A DNA stretch of 51,630 bases from Gammaproteobacteria bacterium (GCA_018825965.1 JAHKAA010000052.1:1-51630), one strand, 5' to 3'. Counted from the first letter of the stretch, positions 1 through 8,808 are shown. Translations and numbers: made by a program. Notes: generated from the sequence alone by a model not told the origin.

Positions 1-51
1 GCCTTGCTGATGCAAAATCTGAATTTTCATGAGTTCTTCTTTTGTGATCAA
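1..51 (-). CDS. istA: IS21-family transposase IstA, N-terminus only (partial)
   Basis: Only the first 17 codons are inside the window. They read MITKEELMKIQILHQQG when the TTG at 51-49 is taken as the start. This matches the usual opening of IstA proteins, where an ITKEE-like start and a short helix precede the helix-turn-helix. A ribosome binding site GGAGG lies at 60-56 on the minus strand, only 4 bases from the TTG, so an ATG at residue 8 is an alternative. IstA is the DDE transposase of IS21 elements and works with the ATPase IstB, which would lie further left. The fragment is too short to judge whether the gene is intact. Confidence 0.6.
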   Translation of the reverse strand, partial: MITKEELMKIQILHQQG

Positions 52-145
52 AATGCCTCCGAAAAGGCACCATAGTGAAAACAAGTGGATCAAATTTCAA
101 TTGTTGGAGTGGATCAGTTTTGCATTGTTGGTAACAATAATCGCA
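1..145 (-). mobile_element. End of an IS21-family insertion sequence (runs off the left edge)
   Basis: This is the istA-side end of an IS21-type element, with the transposase reading leftwards out of the window. The plus strand carries two copies of AGTGGATCA (84-92 and 108-116), 24 bp apart; IS21 ends typically carry repeated internal motifs like these. The element must end in CA on this strand: candidates are TCGCA ending at 145 and TTTTGCA ending at 124. I prefer 145, because it leaves 20 bp before the first CRISPR repeat, less than one spacer length, so the IS may have landed inside a spacer. The other end and any target duplication are outside the window. Family assignment is inferred from the istA start and the repeats; the exact terminus is uncertain. 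Confidence 0.65.
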
Positions 146-165
146 TCTTCTGCCGCTGTGGTGGA

Positions 166-3063
166 CTGTTCCCCGTAAGCACGGGGCTAAACCGCATTCA
201 GGAAATTGGTCAAAGGTAAAAAAGAACTGTTCCCCGTAAGCACGGGGCTAAACCGCTGCAGAAGTTTTCGGCATTGATGATTAACAACTGTTCCCCGTAA
301 GCACGGGGCTAAACCGGCTCAGCGCAGGACTTGAGAGCCATACCGATACTGTTCCCCGTAAGCACGGGGCTAAACCGTTCGGCCTCAAGCTGTTCTGTGG
401 ATATCTTCACCTGTTCCCCGTAAGCACGGGGCTAAACCGCAGTATGGAGAGTTTTGGCGGAAGTTTTATGACTGTTCCCCGTAAGCACGGGGCTAAACCG
501 TTTAGCTCAGCGGTAGAGCGCAACCATACCTACTGTTCCCCGTAAGCACGGGGCTAAACCGGTATATTCAGGAAATCCAAACAGAGTACGTAACTGTTCC
601 CCGTAAGCACGGGGCTAAACCGCCAAGCTATTCATGTCCGGCGAATACAAGCTTCTGTTCCCCGTAAGCACGGGGCTAAACCGTGACATTGACCTGTTAA
701 AGATAGCCGCACTTGCTGTTCCCCGTAAGCACGGGGCTAAACCGGTGGCTGGCGGTTTCGGCCCAATCCTGTTTGACTGTTCCCCGTAAGCACGGGGCTA
801 AACCGATAGCCAGTTTCAGAACCAGCTTATTCAGGTACTGTTCCCCGTAAGCACGGGGCTAAACCGGTCGTTAGAATGACTGCAACTACGAATGACAGCT
901 GTTCCCCGTAAGCACGGGGCTAAACCGCCGGAATGTTAGCCGCGCTGTATGACGTCTCTCTGTTCCCCGTAAGCACGGGGCTAAACCGCTTCAACGTTTA
1001 AATAAACAGCCGATATTTCTCTGTTCCCCGTAAGCACGGGGCTAAACCGAAGTGGTGGTAAGATACCTACTTGAGTCGTATCTGTTCCCCGTAAGCACGG
1101 GGCTAAACCGGTGGGTTAGTCATGAAACAGACAATCATAACGCTGTTCCCCGTAAGCACGGGGCTAAACCGCATACTCTGTTGAGGCATACCTTGTTGAG
1201 GCACTGTTCCCCGTAAGCACGGGGCTAAACCGCATGTACTCTACTGTTACTATCCCAGCGCTTGCTGTTCCCCGTAAGCACGGGGCTAAACCGCTGAAGA
1301 CGGTGCAATCACCATCACATCACCACTGTTCCCCGTAAGCACGGGGCTAAACCGCCCACAGGATCAACCATTACACGATATAACGTCTGTTCCCCGTAAG
1401 CACGGGGCTAAACCGAGGTCAGCCGCTTTATAGCTTTCTGTGATGACCTGTTCCCCGTAAGCACGGGGCTAAACCGACAAGCTGGCCGACATCTTAAAGG
1501 ACGTCAACCTGTTCCCCGTAAGCACGGGGCTAAACCGGGCCCGACTCGCCGAACGCTACACCACTAATGCTGTTCCCCGTAAGCACGGGGCTAAACCGTA
1601 ACAGGCGCACTGGTCTGGCCGAATGAGGCCCTGTTCCCCGTAAGCACGGGGCTAAACCGGCGAAGTTGTGCGGCATGGATAAGCAGATAATCTGTTCCCC
1701 GTAAGCACGGGGCTAAACCGTGCAAACGGTGTATTGCTCCCGAACTTTACAACTGTTCCCCGTAAGCACGGGGCTAAACCGTGTTGGGCCTGAACATTGC
1801 CGAGATAGACGCACTGTTCCCCGTAAGCACGGGGCTAAACCGCAGTAGAAGCAGCCGCAGATTACATGATGGAGCTGTTCCCCGTAAGCACGGGGCTAAA
1901 CCGGCCTGTTATCGTATTTGGGGAGACAAAGAGGACTGTTCCCCGTAAGCACGGGGCTAAACCGCGAATACTGTTATTGATGCAATGGGCATGTATCTGT
2001 TCCCCGTAAGCACGGGGCTAAACCGGTTTCTAAAGGACGATATAGATATAGAGACAGCTGTTCCCCGTAAGCACGGGGCTAAACCGGTTAAATTCTAAAT
2101 CATCATTGATACCCGCTTCTGTTCCCCGTAAGCACGGGGCTAAACCGCAATGGAGTCAGTGGAGTATTCCGGCATTGAGCTGTTCCCCGTAAGCACGGGG
2201 CTAAACCGCTCATACAGCTGAAGCATTAGCATTCAGCCAGCTGTTCCCCGTAAGCACGGGGCTAAACCGTGATTTGATAGTCGTACCCCTTGCGGCCTTC
2301 GCTGTTCCCCGTAAGCACGGGGCTAAACCGCTTATCTGATGGACGTTATGTCTCAACTGAAACTGTTCCCCGTAAGCACGGGGCTAAACCGCTAAGGCGA
2401 TAGTCAATGGATACGCTTAAACACTGTTCCCCGTAAGCACGGGGCTAAACCGCACCGACCGAGACTAACGTATCAACGCCTAAACTGTTCCCCGTAAGCA
2501 CGGGGCTAAACCGTTTCGGCATCAACTTCCACAGTTTGATAGCCGCTGTTCCCCGTAAGCACGGGGCTAAACCGCACACTTACCGCAGCAAAACAAATAC
2601 GACCGTCTGTTCCCCGTAAGCACGGGGCTAAACCGCGGCCAATGTGTAAAGACCGTTTACAAGAAAGCTGTTCCCCGTAAGCACGGGGCTAAACCGTCAA
2701 CTGTACAGCGCAATCTGAATAAACTTCTCTGTTCCCCGTAAGCACGGGGCTAAACCGCAGCCCTTCACCTTAATCAATGGCGGCAAATCCTGTTCCCCGT
2801 AAGCACGGGGCTAAACCGAACTCATTCACATTTGCACATCTTGATTCTGCCTGTTCCCCGTAAGCACGGGGCTAAACCGAGTCCAGCGTCGGTTTTCAGC
2901 GCCTTGTGTTACTGTTCCCCGTAAGCACGGGGCTAAACCGGAAATGAACAGAAAAATGCCACGACATAGACACTGTTCCCCGTAAGCACGGGGGCTAAAC
3001 GCTTCACATGGCGCTCGTCAAATATGGCGATAACTGTTCCCCGTAAGCACGGGGGCTAAACCG
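166..3063 (+). CRISPR. Type I-E-like CRISPR array, 48 repeats and 47 spacers
   Basis: The 29-nt repeat begins CTGTTCCCCG, has the loop TAAG and ends CACGGGGCTAAACCG; the palindromic CCCCG/CGGGG core and AAACCG end are those of type I-E repeats. Repeat starts run at 61-bp steps from 166 to 349 and from 411 to 3034. All spacers are 32 nt except the one at 378-410, which is 33. The last two repeats (2973 and 3034) share an extra G (five Gs in place of four), and the one at 2973 also lacks a C near its end. Repeat orientation and right-hand decay both put the leader at the left, where an IS21 end now lies. Bases 146-165 are either the remains of a spacer or of the leader. No cas gene is in the window, so the effector must be elsewhere or absent. 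Confidence 0.98.
501..532 (+). other. CRISPR spacer resembling a tRNA D-arm
   Basis: This spacer contains TAGCTCAGCGGTAGAGCG, which has the D-stem (GCTC/GAGC) and D-loop (AGCGGTA) of a tRNA, followed by CAACC, which would suit the 5' side of an anticodon stem. The source is probably a tRNA gene, either phage-borne or at a chromosomal attachment site. No other spacer looked recognisable by eye. Confidence 0.6.
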
Positions 3064-3248
3064 CGTTACAAGATAAGTTGTACCAAGTACCGGCTATCTT
3101 ATCCGGTTGCTCCTTGGTTTTTAGTCCAAAGTCAGATGAAGCTTTTAGGTAAACAGTACCATCTCATTTCAGAGTGAGATAACTATGATTTACTGAAATA
3201 AATCTAGGCGATGGGCAAACAACATATCGAAATAGATGAGAATACTAA

Positions 3249-3329
3249 GCAACTGATGGTGGGAGTTGAACCTCACATACACGGCGTTTACGCGACGTCT
3301 GCTTTACCAGTTAAGAGTACATCAGTTGC
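3249..3329 (-). other. Degenerate tRNA-like element
   Basis: Read on the minus strand, these 81 nt start with GCAACTG and end with CAGTTGC, a perfect 7-bp acceptor-type stem. Between them come a D-arm-like CTTAACTGGTAAAG, an anticodon-arm-like region with ACG/CGT ends, and GGTTCAACTCCCAC, which resembles a T-arm. The T-stem and the anticodon loop each seem to carry an extra base, so it does not fold as a clean tRNA. No CCA is encoded after the stem. I take it as a tRNA pseudogene or a tRNA-derived RNA, possibly left by a mobile element; a functional small RNA cannot be excluded. Confidence 0.4.
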
Positions 3330-3548
3330 GTGAAAAGCATAGCACAGTAGTTGATAAACAATGAATCCATTGTTTCCTGTCGCCTGTTCACTGCCGTCAG
3401 ATTCATGTTGCTGTGCCCTTAGATAATTGATGCAATGTATTCGGACATTGCTCCTTACGTGATGGTGCAGATATTGTTGTAGTGGATAGCAATGACTAAA
3501 CGCGAATCAGGGCGTTGAAGTAAACCTCTTTACGAAGAGTGCCGCGAC

Positions 3549-3572
3549 AGCCGGATTTATTTAAATCCGGCT
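3549..3572. terminator. Perfect hairpin, 11-bp stem
   Basis: AGCCGGATTTA and TAAATCCGGCT flank a 2-base loop. It lies 20 bases past the end of the broken secreted-protein gene on the minus strand and could terminate it, though no clear T-run follows on either strand. Confidence 0.5.
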
Positions 3573-3592
3573 ACTACATTACCTTTCAGTGT

Positions 3593-3991
3593 TTAAAACA
3601 CAGCCTGGCCGTAGAAGGTGCCTGTGACGCAGAGGCTGACATTTTCCCAGCTGTTGTCTGAATACAAAATTCGGGTGACGCAGGCTGTGGCTTCGGAGAA
3701 ACTGAAGTTTTCAGGTCCACGAGGATAAGTGACGCTGCATTGGTTGTTGCTGCCGCAATTCCAGCTGCCTTGGGGTTCAGCGCCCTAACTCCATTGCACT
3801 TCGGCCACTGCTTTATCGGCCACTAAACGGAAGTAAACACCTGGCTGTGAATTGATCTGGCTGGAGCAGAAGTGGGCAGTATAAGTTTGTTGAGTAGCTG
3901 TACCACTGATCACAGATCCCACATGGGCAGCGTAAAGATTGTGACTAACAGTTAATGCCAGTAGCGCAAGAATTGCGAAAATAGTGTTCAT
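3593..3991 (-). pseudogene. Small secreted protein gene interrupted by an in-frame TAG
   Basis: The ATG at 3991-3989 begins a clear Sec signal peptide (MNTIFAILALLALTVS... with cleavage near YAA). After 67 residues the frame meets a TAG at 3787-3785 (following EVQWS), but the same frame then stays open for 64 more codons to a TAA at 3595-3593. The second half has regularly placed cysteines (WNCGSNNQC, ATACV, VSLCV) and reads like protein, so the stop looks like a recent point mutation in a gene of about 132 residues. I do not recognise the family; a small extracellular cysteine-containing domain is all that can be said. Alternatives are a sequencing error or UAG readthrough. It stands alone beside the CRISPR array. 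Confidence 0.6.
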
Positions 3992-4195
3992 CTCAATTTT
4001 CTTTATTTGAATTGAAGCATGCTGTTTGGGCCTTAATAAGGGAATGTGATCTTTGTTTTTGTAAAAAGTATGCATTACGGGAACAAAGTCGGGCTTGCCA
4101 TAAAAAAAATATGCCTAAGCCGTGGAATCAACTTGCTACATCAGTTGCACTCATAAACACTGTAGTCACTGCTTTTAAAGGACAATCAGCCAGTT

Positions 4196-4744
4196 ATGAT
4201 CAGTTTGTTATATGCCCATCCTTATGCTCACCATGCACGACTGGAACAAATGATGCTGAATGCTGTGCAGCATTGGCCCGGTCTGGAGCTGCGCGAGCTG
4301 TATCAGTTGTATCCCGATTTTTACATTAACGTCGCCCTGGAAAGAAAAATGCTGCAAAGCAGTGCTGCTATTGTTTTGCATTACCCTATGCAATGCGGCT
4401 TACCACCCGCTTTGTTAGTGCAGTATCTGCATAAAGTCTTTCAGTATGGTTGGGCTTATGGCACAAATGATGCCGGTGACGCTGTAATGTCACTGCAGGG
4501 GAAAAGCTTTTGGCTGGTGACTCACGCTGTTGCCAGTCATCATGAGCTGGACCCTTGTTATCAGCAAAGCATGTTTACCCCTTTGCGCCAGTTGGCCTTG
4601 TCTTGTGGTATGAGGTGGCAACAGCCGTTAATGTTGCCTGAATTAACAGATGCAACAGTTGCAACTCAAGCCGCTGAGTTATTTCGCCATGGCTTAGAAC
4701 AACTCACTTTAACTAAAGACGACAGGGATCCTCATGCATCTTAA
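4196..4744 (+). CDS. kefG: KefG/KefF-type NAD(P)H oxidoreductase, ancillary to the K+ efflux antiporter
   Basis: This 182-residue flavodoxin-fold protein activates the glutathione-gated potassium/proton antiporter encoded next. The opening SLLYAHPYAHHARLEQMML and the central block YPMQCGLPPALLVQYLHKVF followed by GWAYG match the NAD(P)H:quinone reductase family that includes KefF and KefG, although FPLYWY-type residues before the proline are changed to LHYPMQCG. The gene overlaps the antiporter start by 11 bp, so the two are translationally coupled. The start at 4196 has only a distant AAAGGA (13 bases away), but an earlier start would not fit the family. Whether it is KefG or KefF in the strict sense cannot be told from sequence alone. 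It is probably a soluble protein bound to the cytoplasmic face of the antiporter. Confidence 0.8.
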   Translation: MISLLYAHPYAHHARLEQMMLNAVQHWPGLELRELYQLYPDFYINVALERKMLQSSAAIVLHYPMQCGLPPALLVQYLHKVFQYGWAYGTNDAGDAVMSLQGKSFWLVTHAVASHHELDPCYQQSMFTPLRQLALSCGMRWQQPLMLPELTDATVATQAAELFRHGLEQLTLTKDDRDPHAS

Positions 4745-6557
4745 TGTGCTTACTTATCTGATGATTTATCTGGCCGCCATGGTGCTGGTGGTGCCTTTAG
4801 CCAAACGTTTTGGTTTAGGTGTGGTCCTTGGCTATTTGTTGGCGGGTATAGCTCTGGGGCCATCAGGTTTGGCTGTCGCCAGCAATACCGATGACATTAA
4901 ACTGCTGGCCGAGCTGGGCGTCGTCTTGATGTTATTTAGCATAGGGCTGGAATTGGATGCGAAAAAGCTCTGGGCTATGCGGCACAGAGTATTTTTATTC
5001 GGCACCCTGCAGTTTGTGGTCTGCGCTTTAGGGATAGCCATAGCAACCAGCTTTTTAGGCTTGTCCTATGCGTTGTCGGTTTTTATTGGTTTAGCTCTGG
5101 CTTTATCTTCTACCGCTGTGGCGGTGCAATTGATGAAAGACCGCAATTTGATGGGCACACACACAGGGCAGTCGGTATTTGGTGCTTTGTTATTGCAGGA
5201 TATGGTGGCTATTCCGCTATTGATTGGGGTGAGTTTAATAGCGCCTTCAGAAGGCACTGCAGAATTTAAAGCCTTACCTGCATTGGCTGCTGTAGTGGCT
5301 GTTATTTTAACCGGTCGTTATCTGATTGGTTACTTGCTGCATTGGGTGGCTCATTATGGCTCCCGTGAGTTATTTGTTGGTCTGGCTTTATTACTGGTGA
5401 TTGGTGTGATGGAGCTGATGACGGCTGTTGGTGTGTCGGCCGGTTTAGGGGCTTTTATTGCTGGGGTGCTGCTGGCAAGCTCAGAGTTTCGTCATCAGTT
5501 AGAGGCCGACTTAGAACCTTTTAAAGGCCTGTTTTTAGGCTTATTTTTTATCACTATTGGCGCCAGCATCAATATGCAGTTGTTAAGCTCAGAATGGCAG
5601 CTGATCAGTCTGTTATTAATGCTCTTTGTTGGCTTAAAGTTGCTGCTCTTGTATGGCGTGGCTACTCTGTTAAAAATTGCCGGGCCTGAGCGTTTCAGCT
5701 ACGCCGTATTGCTGGGGCAAGGCAGTGAATTTGCTTTTGTGTTGGCGGCTTTGGCCACAGCAGGAGCCCTGTTAACGGGCACTGAAGGTGCCACGCTGAA
5801 TTTAGTCATTGCTTTATCTATTGCGGTATCGCCTTTGCTGATGAAACTACAGGATGTCTGGGCTGCCCGTCGGCAAAACCAGGTACAGCAGCAGGACAGT
5901 AACGTTGAGAGCAGCGAAAGCCCGGTGATTATTGCTGGTTTTGGCCGTTATGGTCAGATTTTAGGCCGTTTGCTGTTATCCAATGGCATAGTGCCTACAG
6001 TGCTGGATCACGACTCAGACACTATTCAAACCATGACCAAATTTGGCTTTAAGGTGTACTACGGCGACGCAAGTCGCATGGACGTGTTAGAAGCTGCTGG
6101 TGCTGCCGGGGCCAAAGTGTTAGTGGTAGCGGTAGACGATGTGCAGGCTATCAATGCCATAGTCACCAGTGCTAAACAGCATTTTCCGCATTTAACTCTG
6201 ATGGCGCGGGCCAAAGATGTGGCGCATATGTATCAGCTGCGCCAGATGGGAGTGCAGCATATAGAACGTGAACTTTTTGAAGCCTCTTTGCGTCAGGGCA
6301 GAGAGGTGTTGTCTGTATTGGGTATGGGGCAGTATGAGGCCAAAGAACTGGCAGACAGATTCAGAGCTGCCAATTATCAACTGCTGGATAAAATGCAGTT
6401 GGTTCGTGAGCAGCAGGATGAAAAGAGCTACATTCAACTGCTAAAACAAAGCAGGGAAGAGCTGCAACGTCAGTTGGAACGGGAAAGCCGCGATGCACCA
6501 CAGCTTTATCAGGGCTTGTCCGCCAGCATGGGTTCAACGGAAAAGACAAAGGAGTAA
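4734..6557 (+). CDS. kefB: Glutathione-regulated K+/H+ antiporter, KefB/KefC type
   Basis: At 607 residues it has the length of KefB (about 600) and KefC (about 620). The first 380 residues form a CPA2-family transporter of about 12 membrane segments, with the typical GYLLAGIALGPSGL early on and ALSSTAVAVQLM in the core. A cytoplasmic RCK_N domain starts near residue 397 (PVIIAGFGRYGQILGRLL, the nucleotide-binding GxGxxG region). In E. coli these proteins export potassium when glutathione adducts form, acidifying the cell against electrophiles. The ATG has a good AGGGA site within the end of kefG. The next gene starts 3 bases after the stop, so the operon has at least three genes. Confidence 0.88.
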   Translation: MHLNVLTYLMIYLAAMVLVVPLAKRFGLGVVLGYLLAGIALGPSGLAVASNTDDIKLLAELGVVLMLFSIGLELDAKKLWAMRHRVFLFGTLQFVVCALGIAIATSFLGLSYALSVFIGLALALSSTAVAVQLMKDRNLMGTHTGQSVFGALLLQDMVAIPLLIGVSLIAPSEGTAEFKALPALAAVVAVILTGRYLIGYLLHWVAHYGSRELFVGLALLLVIGVMELMTAVGVSAGLGAFIAGVLLASSEFRHQLEADLEPFKGLFLGLFFITIGASINMQLLSSEWQLISLLLMLFVGLKLLLLYGVATLLKIAGPERFSYAVLLGQGSEFAFVLAALATAGALLTGTEGATLNLVIALSIAVSPLLMKLQDVWAARRQNQVQQQDSNVESSESPVIIAGFGRYGQILGRLLLSNGIVPTVLDHDSDTIQTMTKFGFKVYYGDASRMDVLEAAGAAGAKVLVVAVDDVQAINAIVTSAKQHFPHLTLMARAKDVAHMYQLRQMGVQHIERELFEASLRQGREVLSVLGMGQYEAKELADRFRAANYQLLDKMQLVREQQDEKSYIQLLKQSREELQRQLERESRDAPQLYQGLSASMGSTEKTKE

Positions 6558-6560
6558 AGC

Positions 6561-7067
6561 ATGAGCTATAGCAATAAATTAAGATTGATGGAAATTTTGG
6601 CCAGGCTGCCGTTGTTTAAAGATCTGCAACCCGCTGACAGAGAATTGGTATTGCAAATGCCAAAAGCTTTTGAAGTCTGTAGTCAGGGCAAGGCGTTGAT
6701 TAAAGAAGGGGGCTACGAGCCGTTTTTTTATATTATTTTGTCAGGACAAGCCTTGGTGTATCACAGGCAGCATCAGATAGGGCAGCTTTTGCCCAGCCAG
6801 TTTGTCGGGGAAGTGGGCTTTATTTGCAATGAACCCCGCAGCGCAACAGTGATAGCGGAAACCGATATGGTGCTGATGAAAATAGACATTGATAGTTTTC
6901 AGCGTTTGCCGGACAGGGTTCGCTCAGCCATTAAAGACAAAATTATTTTTGGTTTAACCCAAAGAGTGGCGCAATTAAGTGAACGCCTGATTGAATTGGA
7001 TGGGGTATTGCCTGTGCCACGTTTACCCTCTATTGATGAAGAAATACAATTAAGCAATGAGAGTTAA
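6561..7067 (+). CDS. Cyclic-nucleotide-binding domain protein (Crp-like sensor domain without HTH)
   Basis: This 168-residue protein is essentially one cNMP-binding beta-barrel. Residues 15-125 carry the family pattern, with LPLFKDL at the start, YIILSGQALVYH, LLPSQFVGEVGFI and PRSATVIAETDMVLMKI. The usual phosphate-binding GE...RSA signature is present as GEVGFICNEPRSA, so ligand binding is plausible. There is no C-terminal helix-turn-helix, so it is not a transcription factor of the Crp type. It follows kefB by 3 bases and could modulate the antiporter in trans, as cNMP domains do when fused to channels. That link is inference from the operon only. Confidence 0.7.
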   Translation: MSYSNKLRLMEILARLPLFKDLQPADRELVLQMPKAFEVCSQGKALIKEGGYEPFFYIILSGQALVYHRQHQIGQLLPSQFVGEVGFICNEPRSATVIAETDMVLMKIDIDSFQRLPDRVRSAIKDKIIFGLTQRVAQLSERLIELDGVLPVPRLPSIDEEIQLSNES

Positions 7068-7195
7068 ATGGCATAAAACGCCGGTTTAAGCTGTTTGTAT
7101 GAAGGGAACTGTCAGAGCTATACTGCAACACGAATGGAACTATGGAGTAATTAGTTATTAATTTTCATGGATTTGAACTGCATTTACCCACACTG

Positions 7196-8341
7196 ATGCT
7201 ACTAACTTTGCTGGTTAATCTGATGATTGGCTGTTATCTGGCCATGGTGTATAAACTGCGCCGCCATGATAAAAGTTTTTTAGTCTGGTCCATCGCCTGT
7301 TTTGTTTTTGTGGCAGGCGGTTGTGCTGTGGCTGCCAGAGCTTACATCGACCAGCCGCTGCTGACTTATCTGCTGGCAGACTTGTTACTTTTATTATCAC
7401 CGGCATTAGTAGTAACTGGTTTAGTGTTGTTTTTACGGGGCAAGCTAAGCGCCCGTTCCAGGCAACAAGCGGCTTTGTTGCTCACTTTGTACCTGTTGCC
7501 GTTAAGCATGTTGTATCAGATCAATCATGCGTCTACCGCCTTAACCTCTTTAAGTATTGCCGTGGTCTTTATTTATGCTGTGGTGCTGTTAAAAAAAGCC
7601 CGTTTAACCCCGGTTTTCCCTGTGTATGTGCTGCAATTGTTTTTTGCGTTACATTCCGGGTTAATGCTGCTGCAGTTTCTGTTGGTGATGCCTTTTATTG
7701 GTGAAGGATCCAGAGTTTTAGCTTTACCCAGCCTGCAGTGGGTATTGCTGGGTCATGTTTTGTTAACCACCAGCACAGGTTTTATGTTGCCACTTTTGTC
7801 CTTTTCTCATACCGAAAACCAGTTACTGCGGCTGACTGAGCTGGATGATTTAACTCAGCTACTGAACCGTCGTGAATTTTTAAAAAGAGCCAATCAAACC
7901 TTGTTAAACAGCAGACGCCAGCAGCACAGTGTGGTGGTGCTGATGATCGATCTGGACCACTTTAAGTTAATCAACGACAGATGGGGCCATGCGATTGGCG
8001 ATCTGGCCCTGAAAAAAGTGGCAGATTTACTCAAAGTAGGATTGCGGACTTCTGATCTGATAGGCCGGCTGGGCGGTGAAGAGTTTGCAGTACTGATGCC
8101 CAATACCAGCGCTGAGCAAGCGGCTTTTATTGGTCAGCGTTTATGTGAACGTATTGCTCATCATGCATGGGAGATAGAAGCGCGGCCTGTAAAACTGACT
8201 GTGAGTGTGGGTGGTGCTACCTGTGTGGATGCACTACGTGATTTGACTGAATTACTGAAAGACGCCGATGATGCTTTGTATCAGGCCAAGGCTTCCGGGA
8301 GGAATAAAATAATTTTCCAGTCTGGGTCTTCTATCACTTAA
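7196..8341 (+). CDS. Membrane-anchored diguanylate cyclase (GGEEF)
   Basis: About 200 N-terminal residues form six or seven membrane helices. The C-terminal 170 residues are a GGDEF domain with DDLTQLLNRREF at its start, DLDHFKLINDRWGHAIGD and an active-site RLGGEEF, so it should make cyclic di-GMP. No RxxD inhibitory site is obvious five residues before the GGEEF motif. Start choice is weak: the ATG at 7196 has no ribosome site, and the frame is open back to 7151 (LVINFHGFELHLPT in front of the ATG), so a non-standard start such as CTG 7178 is possible. The gene stands alone; a hydrophobic sensor region without a named domain gives no ligand. Confidence 0.88.
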   Translation: MLLTLLVNLMIGCYLAMVYKLRRHDKSFLVWSIACFVFVAGGCAVAARAYIDQPLLTYLLADLLLLLSPALVVTGLVLFLRGKLSARSRQQAALLLTLYLLPLSMLYQINHASTALTSLSIAVVFIYAVVLLKKARLTPVFPVYVLQLFFALHSGLMLLQFLLVMPFIGEGSRVLALPSLQWVLLGHVLLTTSTGFMLPLLSFSHTENQLLRLTELDDLTQLLNRREFLKRANQTLLNSRRQQHSVVVLMIDLDHFKLINDRWGHAIGDLALKKVADLLKVGLRTSDLIGRLGGEEFAVLMPNTSAEQAAFIGQRLCERIAHHAWEIEARPVKLTVSVGGATCVDALRDLTELLKDADDALYQAKASGRNKIIFQSGSSIT

Positions 8342-8431
8342 TTGTGATGCAATCCGCTCATAAGCCTTATAAAATACGTTTTAAATAGAATATGTAACAA
8401 ATTTAATTACATAAGTTTTTGGAGAATAAAA

Positions 8432-8752
8432 ATGAACTATAAGCTGTTGTTTCTGGCTTGCCTGTTATCAACAAATGTTTTATCAGGCGAACTTACGAAG
8501 AACGCTACAGTGCTGGAAGTTGCAAATCATGCCACTGGTAATGGCAAAAATTTTGCTATAAAAATTGAAGGTGGAACTGGACCATGCAGCGGTTGGGTTT
8601 ATTTTATGGAAGATAAAGCACCTTCGTCAGCCACATACAATCAGGCTTTTTCCATGGCTTTAGCCGCGCTGGCAGGGGATAAAAAAGTGAGGATACACAA
8701 CTATACTGATGATGACTGTACTGGAGCCACTTTTATTGCTATTAGCAGATAA
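8432..8752 (+). CDS. Small secreted protein of unknown function
   Basis: The 106-residue product starts with a signal peptide (MNYKLLFLACLLSTNVLSG), leaving a mature domain of about 87 residues. Two cysteines (GPCSGWVYF and DDCTGATF) could form a disulfide. The arrangement TKNATVLEV...GTGPCSGWVYF...VRIHNYTDDDC recalls small periplasmic or secreted proteins of marine gammaproteobacteria that have no assigned function; I cannot name the family with confidence. The ATG has a GGAG site 9 bases upstream. It stands alone and is followed by a strong palindrome shared with rimO. Confidence 0.75.
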   Translation: MNYKLLFLACLLSTNVLSGELTKNATVLEVANHATGNGKNFAIKIEGGTGPCSGWVYFMEDKAPSSATYNQAFSMALAALAGDKKVRIHNYTDDDCTGATFIAISR

Positions 8753-8808
8753 AGTGGTTTAGTTACTATGTTGGTTTGCCAGGACATTTCATTTTATATA
8801 GTGAGGAT

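Larger units (their letters stand above)
3064..3592. other. Non-coding stretch after the CRISPR array
   Basis: I see no gene here. It holds the trailer of the array, a tRNA-like element (3249-3329) and a strong hairpin (3549-3572). The stretch 3330-3548 shows nothing I can name. Confidence 0.6.

Noticed and set aside
3249..3329. A CreT-like toxin RNA guarding the CRISPR system
   Set aside because: CreTA units lie beside cas genes, and here none are present; the element looks like a decayed tRNA.
1..4000. A complete CRISPR-Cas locus or prophage
   Set aside because: No cas, integrase, capsid or other phage genes are in the window.
3785..4075. A longer start (MHTFYKN...) for the broken secreted protein
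   Set aside because: The 28 extra residues would stand before a clear signal peptide; the ATG at 3991 fits better.
4012..4329. An open frame on the + strand overlapping the KefG start
   Set aside because: Out of frame with kefG, no ribosome site and no family-like features.
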